From: an uncultured bacterium
GTDB taxonomy: Bacteria; Verrucomicrobiota; Kiritimatiellia; RFP12; UBA1067
Direction: 5' to 3'
NCBI GenBank assembly: GCA_902779075.1
Contig: CACZAK010000006.1
Location: 5,800-69,799, forward strand
DNA: 64,000 nt
The notes beneath the pieces were generated by a model. The model made no database searches. It was not told where the DNA came from and saw only the letters and a program-made list of their open reading frames with translations. The position numbers were made by a program, and so were the translations under genes. Below, in pieces: positions 50,801 to 58,794 of the stretch. The first letter of the stretch is position 1, and the number at the start of each line of letters is the position of its first letter.

Positions 50801-53800
50801 TGCCATAGACGTATGTGCCGCCGAGCGTGAATATCTTGATCTCCGGCGCCGTGACGATGGAAGACGGATCCTTCGTGAGGACGATGCTCGTTGCATTCAC
50901 GACGAGCGTGTAGCCCGCCGGGCAGCCCGTCACGTCGATCTTCGAGGCGTCGAGGCCGGAGATCATGCCGGCCGTGAGCAGCGTGATGTTCGCGTCGCCC
51001 TCCGGCGCCGCCATGCCAGTGAGGTCGAACGCCGCCCGGCCGAGGAAGTTGAGCGTGCCCGCGAACGAGAACGGACACGGCCGTGAGAACGCGACGTCGG
51101 TCGTGAACTGGATGATGTTCGCCTGCACAGAGAGGATCGAACCGCCCTCCTCCACGTCAAGCGAGGTGAGCTTCACAGGGTTCACGCACTTGCGCATGTC
51201 GAGCGTGCCGCCCGCGTGGATCGTCACCGGCACTGCGGCGGAGGAGATGGCGATCGAGGGATTGACCGTCGAGGCCGTGGAGTCCATGATCACCGTGCCG
51301 CCGAAGATCTCCGCGCCGTTGTGCATCTGCTGGTCGGTGTGGTTGTTCGTGATGTGGAAATCGGCCGCGCCGTACTTCACGAGCTTCGGATACGTGCCGT
51401 TTCCGGTAATCGGCGCAGGGCAGGTGATTTTCGTCGTCTCGTTGGAGACGATGAACGTGTCCGAGATGTAGATCCAGCTGACCGAGGAGGAAACCTTCGT
51501 GGCGTCGTTGAAGATAAGGTTCCTCAGGTGCAGCCTGTTGCTGGTCTGCACATAGGTGGATCCACCGTCCATCACGAGGTCGCGCAGATAGACGTTAACG
51601 GCCGGCACCTCGACCTTCGAATTCACGCCGTCGATGATCGCGTCGACATTGGGCAGGTTGACGGTGCTGTTGTGGAAATACAGACTTCCGTTCGTCACAT
51701 GGATCAGTCCTTCGCACGAACTCACGGCGTTGCACATCCAGAAGTGCTTTCCGGTCGGAACGTTGATCGTGAGCGTGTAGCCGTGCATGTCGAAGTCCGT
51801 CGCCCCGTAGCCGCTGTTGAGAAGGCCGAAGTCCCCGTTCGACGAATACGCCGTGGCGTTGCCCGTCAGGATGATTCCGGCTAACTGCGCGGAGCCGCTG
51901 GTCACGTTGCCGCCGCTATTGCGGAAGCATCCGTTGCCGTCGGGTCCAGTGCCCTCCATCGTCAGCACCGGACAGTTTCCGTTGCCGTTGCCCGCCATGT
52001 CGTAAGCACCGCCGGCAACGATGCGAATCGGGTACTTGTTGGGTACAAGCGTGGTTGCGCCCATCGCAAGCGTTCCCGCGTTCACCACAGTGCCGCCGGA
52101 GTTCCTGAGTTTGTTCTTCGCAGTGAACGTGCCCGCGCCGGTCTTGACGAGCGTCACCGCGCCCTCGATGGTGAATGCCGTGTTGTTCTTCGTCTCGCCG
52201 GACGGCACGTCGATGTACAGCTCGCCGGCCGTGACGCCGTTCTTCACTAGCTTCACATCGTCGATCAACGACGTCGAGTCCGAACCAAGGTAGTAGCCCT
52301 GGAATGTGAGCGTGTGCGTCCCCGCCGTCAGGTTGAGCGTGACGGTCTGTTCCGCGAACACGGGATCGTTCACCGCACCCCATGTCCGCACAATCGTATC
52401 GTCAAAAGCGACGGTCAGCTTTGAGCCTGCGAGATTGGGACGCCCGGCGAGCTTGAACGTGAGCGTGTATTCGCCCGCCTCCGGCGCAGTGAACGTCTGC
52501 TCGATGCTCGCAGCGTTCTGGAGCCAGCAGACAAATGTTCCGTCGATCGGCGTGTTCGCCACCCAGGTGGTGTTGTTTTTAGAAAGGCCGCACGACGTCG
52601 TGCCGTCCCACCCCGTCGCCTGGAACCCGCCGACGGTGAAGTAGGCGTATGAGCCGGAGAACGTTCCGTCGAAGTTCTCGAAGCTGCCGTTCGTGATGAG
52701 GTTCGCGCGCTCGAGGATCGAGTCCGTAATCTTCACGCTGCCGTCGCCCGCGACGTTGTCGAGGTAGAGCGTGTGTCCGTTCAGGTCGATGACCGTATCG
52801 CTCACGACGTTTATCGTGCCAAGTCCGCGCCAGTCGCAGTCCGCCGTGAGCGTCACGCGACCTGTGCGCGCGCCGAACGTGATCGAGGCCCACGACGGCG
52901 TGGCGCCGACGGGGAACGAGAACGACGCCGCGCCGTCGATGTCAACAGCCGTGTCCGAATCTGGAAGCGTCGTCGCGGGCAGTTCCGCGCCTGTCGCGTC
53001 CCAGCACTTCCAGTTGGCGGGGTCGGCAAGGTCCGTCACGTCACCACCGCCGATCCAGTGCGCCGTCGCCGCCCTTCCGGCGTCCGCCGCCGCGAAGGAG
53101 TTGAGGCTCGCCGTCGAGTCCTGCACCCAGCCCGTGCGCGTGAGCGTGGCGCCCTTCATGAAGTCGTTCGATTCAAGCTCGTTGGAGTGGACGACGCCGT
53201 TCGCGCGGTCGAAGAGCGCGCCCTTGCCGTTCGCCTTGACGACGGGCACGAGGTCGCGTACCAGCATTCCGGCGTCCTTCAGCGACAGGGAGTTGAAGGT
53301 GTATTTCGATCCCTTCGTAACGGACCATGTGCCAAACACGGCAAGGTCGAGTATCGGATTTGGCTTGCGCTCAACTACGTATGTTTTGCGGGAACCGCCG
53401 TGATCGATCTTAATGATGTCTTCGTCAGTCATCTGGAAGCGATAGGAATCCGACGTCGTCGGCGACGAATCGAGAGCCGTGCCCCTGCCGTGCCAGTAGT
53501 ACTTGTCGCTCTGGATGTCAAGCATGTATGCGGCGCCCTGCCAGGACTGGCCGAAGAGTGTTGCACCGTTGGCGTACGTAAGCCCGCCGATGTGGAAGTC
53601 GAACGTCGTGTTGATGTCGGGGATGTAGCCGAGGCGCACGGTCTGCCCGCCGGTGGAGATGAGGCTCGCCACTTCGCTCGCGTACGGAAGTGCGTTCGTC
53701 TGCATCAGGAAGAAGCGGTACTTGAGTCCCGTCGCCTGGAGCGCGGCGGGGAGCGTCACGTTCGTCGTGACCGTTTCCGGGGCGATTGTGCCCAGGTCCT

Positions 53801-56333
53801 CGAAGTTCGTCCACGCGTTCTTGTCCGCGCCGCCGTCAGTCGCGCCGTATGCGAGATAGAGGTTGTTCGTCGCCGTCTCGGGGATTGTGCCGAACGCGAG
53901 CGTGGCGGTGGTGGCTGTCTGCTCCGTCACGGTGACGGTTGGGAGGAAACGGAACGTCGGGGTCGTGTCCGTCACGCGCCCGAAGCGCGCGGCGTCCCGT
54001 TCCGTGCCGGCGACGAGCGCCGTCGCCGTCTCGCTCGGGTGGAACGTGTCGTTCACCTGGTCGTAGAGGCCCGGCACGTCGTTCGCGTCGAGCGCGGGGA
54101 TGTAGTCGCGCTGCATCTGGTACGGATCGTACCATCCGCCGTTCGCGATCTTCATGCGGTAGAAGTCGAACGTGGCAAAGTTGGCGTTGTTGTTGCAGGC
54201 GAAAATGCCCATCGGGTTGTTGCCGTCAACACTGCGCGTGTTTGAAGGCCCCACGCGCGTTTCCACTCCTTCGGTGAAGAGACTCACGCGGTTGTCGTCA
54301 TCGACGATGAAGCGGTAGTTCGTGTTGAGCGCGGGCTTTGCGCCGAAGGCAGAGCCGCTTGCGTGGAAGTTGAACTTGTCGCCCTGCTGGTTGAAGAGGT
54401 AGCGGCTGCCGGTCCAGTTCTGGCCGAAGAAGGCTGTCGAAGCAACATACGTGACGTTGCCGAAGCGGAAGTCCGTGACGGTGCGGCCGTCGGGGACGAG
54501 ATCGGCGTTCACCCACTGTGCGCCGGTGGAGTGGACCTTGTCGAGCTCCTTCGCCATGGCGAGGCCCGTCGTCTGGAGGAGGAAGAAGCGGAGCGGACGC
54601 CCGTCGCGCAGCGCGGCGGGAACGGTATAGGTGTACGTCTCCTGTCCGTCGGCGATGTCGGCGACCTTCTCGAAGCTGTCCCAGGCGTACTTGTCGTCGT
54701 CGCCGTCCGTCGCGCCGCTCGCGAGGAAGAGCGCGTGGGTGCGCCCGTTCGGGTTGCCGAACGCGAGCGTCACGCTGTCAGCCGTCTTCTCCGCCACGCA
54801 CACCGTGCGCGGCGGCGCGTAGAGGCGGACGACGCCCGGGAGCGTGTCGGGGCCAAGTTTCGCGCTCTCGGCGAGCGTCGCGTCGGAGAGCGCGCCGTTC
54901 CAGATACGCACTTCGTCGTACTTTGCATTCGCGTCGATGTCGGCCTCATAGAACGAGTGTCCGATGTTGAGCGTGTAGGGGCGGAGTTCCGCGATCGTCC
55001 AGCCCTTCACGATCGACCAGCGGTTGCGGACGATGCGACCCGTCGAGGCGTTGCGCTTCGTCCAGTGGACCATCGTGTCGCCGTTGCCCATGTCGCGGTA
55101 CGACACCGCGATGTGCCACTTCGTGTTGAGCGCAAAACCGCCGAACGAATCGTTGATGGAAAGGATGGTGGAGCCGCCCCTCTTGACCTGGAAGGCGTCC
55201 TGTCCGGTGTTCGTGCCGCGGGTCCAGCTGAGGAGGATGCCGTCCGTCTCGCCGCCGCCGCAGTCGAACACGCGGGCGTAGTTCTTGGCTGCGGTCGGCG
55301 TCGCCCAGATTTCGATCGTCATGCTGTCGGTGGGCAGGATGTTGCCGGCAGCGCCGAGCTCCACGTAGCCGCCGTTGTTGTTGTCGCTCATCTGGTTCTT
55401 CGTGCCGCTCATCTGGATGGTCGTGTTACTGTCGGCCCAGGCGAGCTTCTTGCCATTGCCTGCGGCGGCGGGACGGCCGGGGAGCGCGTTGTTGTAGTTG
55501 CCGTTGAAGCTCCAACGCTGTCGAAGGTGGACGTAGGCGTTGTCAACGGCCGGCGCGACAGCGACTGTCTCCGGCAGGGAGTTCGGGCCGGCCACCGCGT
55601 TCGCCTCGAGCTGCGCGTCGGTGAGCGCGCCGTCCCAGATGCGCACTTCGTCGTATTCGGCGTGGGCGTCGTGGTCGTTGGCGAATGGCGAATGGCCCAG
55701 GTAGAACACAGGGTTTTTCAACGAGGCGGGAGCCCAGTTCGGAACGTTGATCGAGCCGGATTTCACGAGCGCACCACTTGTCGAATTGCGGGTCGCCCAC
55801 ATAACGGTCGTCGAACCATCCGCGTTCGGGCACACCCTCGCGGTGATGTGGAATTGGGTGTTGAGGGTAAGCGGGCCGAAAGCGGGGGTGGCGGTGTATT
55901 TCGTGTTGGCCCTGTTCACCTCGACGATTGACTTGTTGATATCGGTGCCCGCCGTCCACGCCTCCATCAGGTAGTTTTGGGTGTTCTGCGCATAGTCGAA
56001 GATGCGGGAGTAGTTCTTGGCTGCGGTCTGTTTGGCCCAGATTTCAACCGTGGCGGCACCGGGCGGCATGACGTCCATGCCGAGGTTGAGAGAACCGGTG
56101 CTGTTGCCTGCGCCGGTCATCTTCACGACGCCGTCCGCGACGGCGACGTTCGCGCCGATCTTCACGGCCGCACGCCCCGACACCGAGTCCTTCAGGTCGG
56201 TGTTGAACGTCCAGCGGTGCTTCAGCGCCGCCGCCGTCGTCTTCGTCTCGTCCGCTCGCGCCGCGAGCGGAAACGCCGCACCCGCCGCGACCATCGCCGC
56301 GAGCGCCAGTGTCGATATGCGTAGTTTACTCAT
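44811..56333 (-). CDS. Giant secreted surface protein with LamG, beta-repeat and SGNH-hydrolase modules (3840 aa)
   Basis: It starts with TAAGGAG upstream and a signal peptide (ISTLALAAMVAAGAAFPLAARA). Modules by residue: LamG 1 (~35-255), LamG 2 (~265-500), paired LAFGN-type repeats (~510-1070), a WKCWDATGAELPATTLPD / CDWRGLGT beta unit (~1100-1190) that recurs at ~2980 and ~3215, autotransporter-type beta repeats (VKTGAGTFTAKN near 1400), a degenerate SGNH domain (~1825-1990), a complete SGNH hydrolase (GDSITHG near 2475; GTNDIN near 2560; DLHPDWPG near 2670), a PA14-like region (~3040-3180) and a third LamG-like domain (~3260-3480). There is no beta-barrel at the C-terminus, which ends YIGGTAIHLK. 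LamG plus SGNH suggests binding and deacetylation of host or plant glycans on the cell surface. Confidence 0.88.
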   Translation of the reverse strand: MSKLRISTLALAAMVAAGAAFPLAARADETKTTAAALKHRWTFNTDLKDSVSGRAAVKIGANVAVADGVVKMTGAGNSTGSLNLGMDVMPPGAATVEIWAKQTAAKNYSRIFDYAQNTQNYLMEAWTAGTDINKSIVEVNRANTKYTATPAFGPLTLNTQFHITARVCPNADGSTTVMWATRNSTSGALVKSGSINVPNWAPASLKNPVFYLGHSPFANDHDAHAEYDEVRIWDGALTDAQLEANAVAGPNSLPETVAVAPAVDNAYVHLRQRWSFNGNYNNALPGRPAAAGNGKKLAWADSNTTIQMSGTKNQMSDNNNGGYVELGAAGNILPTDSMTIEIWATPTAAKNYARVFDCGGGETDGILLSWTRGTNTGQDAFQVKRGGSTILSINDSFGGFALNTKWHIAVSYRDMGNGDTMVHWTKRNASTGRIVRNRWSIVKGWTIAELRPYTLNIGHSFYEADIDANAKYDEVRIWNGALSDATLAESAKLGPDTLPGVVRLYAPPRTVCVAEKTADSVTLAFGNPNGRTHALFLASGATDGDDDKYAWDSFEKVADIADGQETYTYTVPAALRDGRPLRFFLLQTTGLAMAKELDKVHSTGAQWVNADLVPDGRTVTDFRFGNVTYVASTAFFGQNWTGSRYLFNQQGDKFNFHASGSAFGAKPALNTNYRFIVDDDNRVSLFTEGVETRVGPSNTRSVDGNNPMGIFACNNNANFATFDFYRMKIANGGWYDPYQMQRDYIPALDANDVPGLYDQVNDTFHPSETATALVAGTERDAARFGRVTDTTPTFRFLPTVTVTEQTATTATLAFGTIPETATNNLYLAYGATDGGADKNAWTNFEDLGTIAPETVTTNVTLPAALQATGLKYRFFLMQTNALPYASEVASLISTGGQTVRLGYIPDINTTFDFHIGGLTYANGATLFGQSWQGAAYMLDIQSDKYYWHGRGTALDSSPTTSDSYRFQMTDEDIIKIDHGGSRKTYVVERKPNPILDLAVFGTWSVTKGSKYTFNSLSLKDAGMLVRDLVPVVKANGKGALFDRANGVVHSNELESNDFMKGATLTRTGWVQDSTASLNSFAAADAGRAATAHWIGGGDVTDLADPANWKCWDATGAELPATTLPDSDTAVDIDGAASFSFPVGATPSWASITFGARTGRVTLTADCDWRGLGTINVVSDTVIDLNGHTLYLDNVAGDGSVKITDSILERANLITNGSFENFDGTFSGSYAYFTVGGFQATGWDGTTSCGLSKNNTTWVANTPIDGTFVCWLQNAASIEQTFTAPEAGEYTLTFKLAGRPNLAGSKLTVAFDDTIVRTWGAVNDPVFAEQTVTLNLTAGTHTLTFQGYYLGSDSTSLIDDVKLVKNGVTAGELYIDVPSGETKNNTAFTIEGAVTLVKTGAGTFTAKNKLRNSGGTVVNAGTLAMGATTLVPNKYPIRIVAGGAYDMAGNGNGNCPVLTMEGTGPDGNGCFRNSGGNVTSGSAQLAGIILTGNATAYSSNGDFGLLNSGYGATDFDMHGYTLTINVPTGKHFWMCNAVSSCEGLIHVTNGSLYFHNSTVNLPNVDAIIDGVNSKVEVPAVNVYLRDLVMDGGSTYVQTSNRLHLRNLIFNDATKVSSSVSWIYISDTFIVSNETTKITCPAPITGNGTYPKLVKYGAADFHITNNHTDQQMHNGAEIFGGTVIMDSTASTVNPSIAISSAAVPVTIHAGGTLDMRKCVNPVKLTSLDVEEGGSILSVQANIIQFTTDVAFSRPCPFSFAGTLNFLGRAAFDLTGMAAPEGDANITLLTAGMISGLDASKIDVTGCPAGYTLVVNATSIVLTKDPSSIVTAPEIKIFTLGGTYVYGSTYCFRGPLAQSLFAEGWNVKMTGWRTANGNLLCANTDAWKCHAGVVDLAIKTSATRAGVLEGLETYCAAANYPDFTIFLCGDKDVADGVADATVLANYKEAVTRIKAALPMTTVIACTIPGGSAALNADIASWCGTEADVECVDIASLITASQTQAECEAVAAAIKTKLMTLATAAGKNTPSTWTPPAVVLDATNNVPAAYLDGFTRVRTIEPTDTTAYAQNLYAIPYTYAPPMQETGIEKVGYYIELVRKDTGALQALWVDMDAPGSTWADVALPVTVAQKKQQTVTKLHVWSNFGGVKQVPANDDSVEGYIEFNCQNYGGTDRTGDVITEPWTGNVLGFNDTFNSDGTFACFQLMRKFAEPDGVLPAEILFAYNRWGGADSCAFGMGTLANYGNHGQTSKVLDWTFQDKTGSADMANISGAAYSYVRVEFWLKYGETVSDRSASANYIWTPATEGESTFATVGNWAKGETVATSLANASIILPAGASQAFTYIGWDPISLTTTRLMVDGAASFNDVGGFYLGNLDIGATGRITYDPTKFTFRLIGAPVFAPGAKIALDAKYAANTKGRFLLMTWDNGSLNMDDAALTALFDATSASGNNPKVWAENLAKGGRLWLDLDYGAPKTRVNVLPVGDSITHGGAYGNWRTGLMKKLAAAGYEPIAKGHRYDQSADICGAAMPDEWISHSGIGGQRLISGGGGGTIDAIENFLDQAGDVDFVLVKLGTNDINSGNRTPAELFPVWSNLVEKVITQKTTAKFIAGAVVDIADAAKNAKVVTYNTMMREAIEGGMFPAKRVYFADLYTPCYRYDQNGTYITGSFQSATDLHPDWPGEDKMADVYCKAITDALADDPDFTPGQVEANIPTTTGAENNVPAAYLAGFTRARVFDAVAHNKTPMATNGFVPYDDIGETGAATQNVGRVGYYIEIRRKDEGVHQYHNLTRWLWVSMDAFGDRSIDTLGVPILPEKMYQGPATHLKIASNMPGIEPTAATGDSADGWIEFWPHSYGNSASGIVGAPTKVYGYDWNDNCSFGAVGHASMQVHRLTPGERNPAQVLFAFSNWGTGTTGYAFGLGNMSHQSLGSMDWTFSYDASGKLGGSTRLCVEAYEIAKIEIWTTPGTVDMTARWTGAGDGTTLTSAANWECRDAAGNVVENAVPNEHTTVIIDGTTSFSVPEGTDVNWKGVQIGEDVHKATQMGYIKYPNRSAKGDDNWVNVLLKHYMTQGVGDLTELNAYGVPWSATYINEAQVRYDGWVYVSAEEAGTWNVNQRYDDYYGLAIDGSWKLLNHTYTANKMVNFEMTEGWHRFTIVCGETTGGEGANGASNGMSYNGMPWPMLVSVNGGEYVPFTPDHFTMGTGRNIVTLNADCDWRGLGTVTLPSGSAIDLNGHTLKVKGLSADGYLGAEVTSPWFDGTVSAPSILSSACFWLDASDTSTLNIDSAGRVLSWTSKDSSHRVATAPAATAQAENFPIYDATTYGRPTVDFGKTSSQRDMTYTRFTNLRTVFMVIKVEATQRAFLLGDRNGGSGTYNFHRGTAGQYGNSSHAKFTNVWNGTNVVDWKNDVIPADDFQVISILTSQNCASDSLTFDRSNSIDSGYRNGGRQLSELICFNTALSDAQRTEVVQYLQAKWMTGRTQGTLIIDVPDGVDAVNDGVAICGNVKVVKEGAGAYEAPAGSTYTGGTEVREGTFRLGTPTAADGRDQVCTGTLGMFGTDVTVQSGATLDAYGAINNYRNHVILNGGTLANSVAVSAGYNYSHWGNVTLTADSYMDFVGGGLVRRDNVAVTLDLQGYTLHWNGRGQSGSDYCWMFNTDITAGTLSIDGYYTVYYQTDNNKGIRAPNTTLEVKRDGILAIDREPMTVKNYICENTVDGATYNTSSLTVSGVFKPMSDRHWGCTLASGATLDLTDWEGPWNATSVSGRAVIFPTTAGATVNVNLANRTDLKVIKRTGKKCVVEWAAMPENTSFVLDPVARKRGYRIQKTEDGLKLTYIGGTAIHLK

Positions 56334-56466
56334 GCTTGCTCCTTATTAGTTGTTAGATTGTTTTAAAATAAACGCACACTACGCGGCCTCTGGCCGCGCT
56401 CAAAAGCGACGTTTCGGAACACATCGCCCTCTCAAGATACAATGCGCCTTTTGTCATTCTGCGCGT
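56334..56466 (-). other. Leader of the giant protein gene with a strong hairpin
   Basis: About 125 nt between the predicted -10 (56467-56472) and ATG 56333. It has a perfect hairpin CGCGGCC-tct-GGCCGCG at 56382-56398. No ORF. Confidence 0.5.
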
Positions 56467-56496
56467 ATGATACCAAAACCCCGCCCCCGAGCGCAA
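56467..56496 (-). promoter_or_regulatory. Promoter of the giant surface protein gene
   Basis: On the minus strand TTGCGC (56491-56496), an 18-bp GC-rich spacer ending in TTTTGG, then TATCAT (56467-56472). Confidence 0.5.
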
Positions 56497-56569
56497 GCCA
56501 AAAAGTCACCATATTTTCACATCTATTTTACACTAGGGTCGGGCGAGCCGTCAGGTCGGGCGAGACGTC

Positions 56570-56628
56570 AGGTGGGGCGAGCCGTCCCGGCGAGCCGCCA
56601 CGGCTCACCCGGAGGGTTCGCCCCACCT
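56570..56628. repeat. Large stem-loop, 11-bp outer stem
   Basis: AGGTGGGGCGA (56570-56580) pairs perfectly with TCGCCCCACCT (56618-56628). The loop contains further GAGCCG / CGGCTC pairing. It is flanked by shorter gggcgag(a/c)cgtc repeats from 56540. Confidence 0.65.
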
Positions 56629-56658
56629 GCGGGCCGCCCGGTGGTCGGCCCCTACCGC

Positions 56659-56718
56659 GGTAGGGCGCAATCACCGAGCGCGCCGCATACGGTAGGGCGC
56701 GATCACCGAGCGCGCCGC
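56659..56718. repeat. REP-like palindromes, copies B and C in tandem
   Basis: Two 28-bp copies (56659-56686 and 56691-56718) of ggtaggg-type palindromes with loop atcaccgag and stem GGCGCG / CGCGCC (copy B has one stem mismatch). They are related to copy A at 1951-1978. Confidence 0.7.
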
Positions 56719-56730
56719 ATCCATGCGTAT

Positions 56731-56852
56731 AGGGATTTGGAAACAACCAGGACAACAGTCAAGAACAACATTGTCCTTCGGGCGCACCTTGAACATTCAG
56801 AATCGTGGCAGTTTGAGGATCGGCAAATGGGCGCGGGCGAGTTAGCCCGCGC
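56731..56852 (+). repeat. Dispersed ~100-150-bp repeat, copy 2
   Basis: Matches the reverse complement of 38341-38490 with about 10 differences over the 97-bp core, then continues with GGGCGAGTTAGCCCGC where copy 1 has an extra hairpin. Located between the giant gene and the lyase gene. Confidence 0.7.
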
Positions 56853-56912
56853 GACAAAGGCAAGTTGTCTCAAACAAGTTGTTTCCAATTTTCAGAAGGC
56901 ACCCCTTAAGTT

Positions 56913-58781
56913 TCAGAAACTGAAGTTGATTGCTATTTCGGCTGTACCATCGGCGGGTGCGGGAACGGTGAACATCAGTTGGCGGCAACCGGGGTTGGGA
57001 GAGTCCCAGGTATTGGGGCCCTGTCCGTCGCCGACAGCCCAATCGCCCTTCTGCGCCCCGCACTGGACGAGCGTGATCGACTTTCCTGCCTGGCGGAGCG
57101 TCACCTTGTCGCCTTCAATCGTAGGCTCGGCGCGCGTCATCATCGCCCAGCGTATCTTCCCGCCGGGCCGTACGCCCGCGAAGGTATCGCGCAACGTGTA
57201 GCTGCGCCCCGACGCCGACATCTCGCCGCGCCGGACGACCGACGTCGCGTTAGTGTAGAGCGACGAGAGGTCGAGCGTCACCACGGACGCCGCGCCGTCG
57301 CGTTTCACCTCCGTCACCTTCGCGCTTCCCTTCACCCGCTGCTGGCAGCCGTCGATCATCGGCACATTGTGGGCCCAGGTTCCGAGGCGGAAGAGCTTCC
57401 AGCGATCTGAATTCTGCGCGTCGCTCCAGAGGTTCATTCCCATGGCCTCGATCCGATGGTACGGCTCCGCGCCGACGTCCACCGCCCAGCGCACCTTCTC
57501 GCTCTCCAGCACGAACGACCCGCCGTCCATGTGTCCGTGCGGACCAGACGGCGACCCGCCCTTCAATCCAACAAAGAGCGCCTTTTCGTCATCCCAGCTC
57601 GAACGCTGAATCGTGATCGGCACGGGTCCCTTAGCGTCCCACACGAGCGGCGCCTTCGGCTTCAACCCCGATGGAACATCCTGCACCCAGAAGAGCGCGA
57701 GGGGAAACATCCTGTTGCCGCGAAAACGGCGCGGGAACGGACGCCGTGTGGCAACGTAGCGGCGGTATGCGCCAAGCTCGAAGTAGGGAAGGATGTCTGG
57801 CCGGTTAAAGCGCTTCGCGAACCACCATGTCGCGTAACACGTTCCGCGTCCCGCCCCGCCGTCCGCATAGTTGAACACCTCGCCGCTCGGTCCGGTGACG
57901 AGATCGAGGTACGCGCCCGTCTCGGCGAAACCCGGCATGGACGCAAGGCCGAAGTCGCTACCGAGCGTTCCCTCCAGAAGCGCCATAGCGGCAACGTTGA
58001 ACTCGAGGCCGTAGCTCCAGTAGCCCGGCCCTTCAGGGTAGTTCCCGTTCGGCGCGAGCGCCTTCATGGAAATTGGCAGCTTGTCGATGCAGCGCTGGAC
58101 AAAGCACGCCACCTCGGCGGGATTTTCCTCCGCGAGCGCGAGCGCGCCTGCGAGGATGCCGGCGTGGCAAACCTGCCCCCAGTTGTTGTGCGCGCGAATC
58201 CACCACAACGGCTGGCGCGAGGCGTCGAGTCCGCAGCGACGGAGTCCAGCGGCGATTTCCTTGCGGACGTCCTCCGTCATGTCGTTATAGAGCCAGTCGT
58301 AGCCGATCGCGACGGCAAGCGTCATTTCGCCCACGTCGAGGAAGTGTGAAGGATTCCAGTCCGAGAACGCGCACACGGCACGCATTTCGGCGATGGCGCG
58401 GTCGAAGTGCGCCTTGTTGCCGTAGAGGCGGTAGGCGAGCGCGAGGGTGTTGATGCGGTAGAGCGCGGTGCGGCTCACGCCTAGGAGGCGCTTCCCTTCC
58501 TTGATGCGCTCGCAGGGCTTCGTTTCGAGGCAGGCGTCCGCCGTCGCGCGGATGAACTCCGCGCCTGCCGTGAGTAGTTCCTCCTTGCCGAGCCGCGCCT
58601 TCAGCGCCGCGAATCCGCGCGCATCTGCGAAGAGCCTGGGGTGCGGACGCTTCGCGGCTTCTTCCACGGCACGTGCGATTTCGGGCCGTGCTTCCGCCGG
58701 GATTCCGTTTCCGTTTTTGGGCTTTGCAGTAACCGCCGTTGCGGCAAATGCCAAGCACATCGCAATTGCTGTTGTTTTCAT
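56913..58781 (-). CDS. Secreted heparinase II/III-like polysaccharide lyase
   Basis: It has 622 residues with a signal peptide (MKTTAIAMCLAFAATAVTA). The N-terminal alpha toroid contains HPRLFADARGFAALKARLGK, GYDWLYNDMTEDVRKEIAAG and WWIRAHNNWGQVCHAGILAG (Asn-Asn-Trp, typical of alginate/heparin lyases). The YPEGPGYWSYGLEF tyrosine motif follows. The heparinase II/III beta domain has GSPSGPHGHMDGGSFVLESE with the conserved His. It probably cleaves uronate-containing polysaccharides by beta-elimination. Its stop lies 14 nt upstream-side of the AAA-ATPase gene (58795), same strand, suggesting read-through. Confidence 0.82.
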   Translation of the reverse strand: MKTTAIAMCLAFAATAVTAKPKNGNGIPAEARPEIARAVEEAAKRPHPRLFADARGFAALKARLGKEELLTAGAEFIRATADACLETKPCERIKEGKRLLGVSRTALYRINTLALAYRLYGNKAHFDRAIAEMRAVCAFSDWNPSHFLDVGEMTLAVAIGYDWLYNDMTEDVRKEIAAGLRRCGLDASRQPLWWIRAHNNWGQVCHAGILAGALALAEENPAEVACFVQRCIDKLPISMKALAPNGNYPEGPGYWSYGLEFNVAAMALLEGTLGSDFGLASMPGFAETGAYLDLVTGPSGEVFNYADGGAGRGTCYATWWFAKRFNRPDILPYFELGAYRRYVATRRPFPRRFRGNRMFPLALFWVQDVPSGLKPKAPLVWDAKGPVPITIQRSSWDDEKALFVGLKGGSPSGPHGHMDGGSFVLESEKVRWAVDVGAEPYHRIEAMGMNLWSDAQNSDRWKLFRLGTWAHNVPMIDGCQQRVKGSAKVTEVKRDGAASVVTLDLSSLYTNATSVVRRGEMSASGRSYTLRDTFAGVRPGGKIRWAMMTRAEPTIEGDKVTLRQAGKSITLVQCGAQKGDWAVGDGQGPNTWDSPNPGCRQLMFTVPAPADGTAEIAINFSF

Positions 58782-58794
58782 GGGGGATTCCGAT

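Larger units (their letters stand above)
56497..56912. other. Repeat-rich intergenic region
   Basis: The 416-bp gap upstream of the giant gene has no supported gene. It holds a large stem-loop (56570-56628), two REP-like palindromes (56659-56718) and a copy of the dispersed repeat (56731-56852). The plus-strand open frame across it looks like a chance translation of repeat DNA. Confidence 0.6.

Noticed and set aside
56350..57201. 283-codon plus-strand gene in the repeat region
   Set aside because: It runs through palindromic repeats and then antisense to the lyase gene. No SD and no family features.
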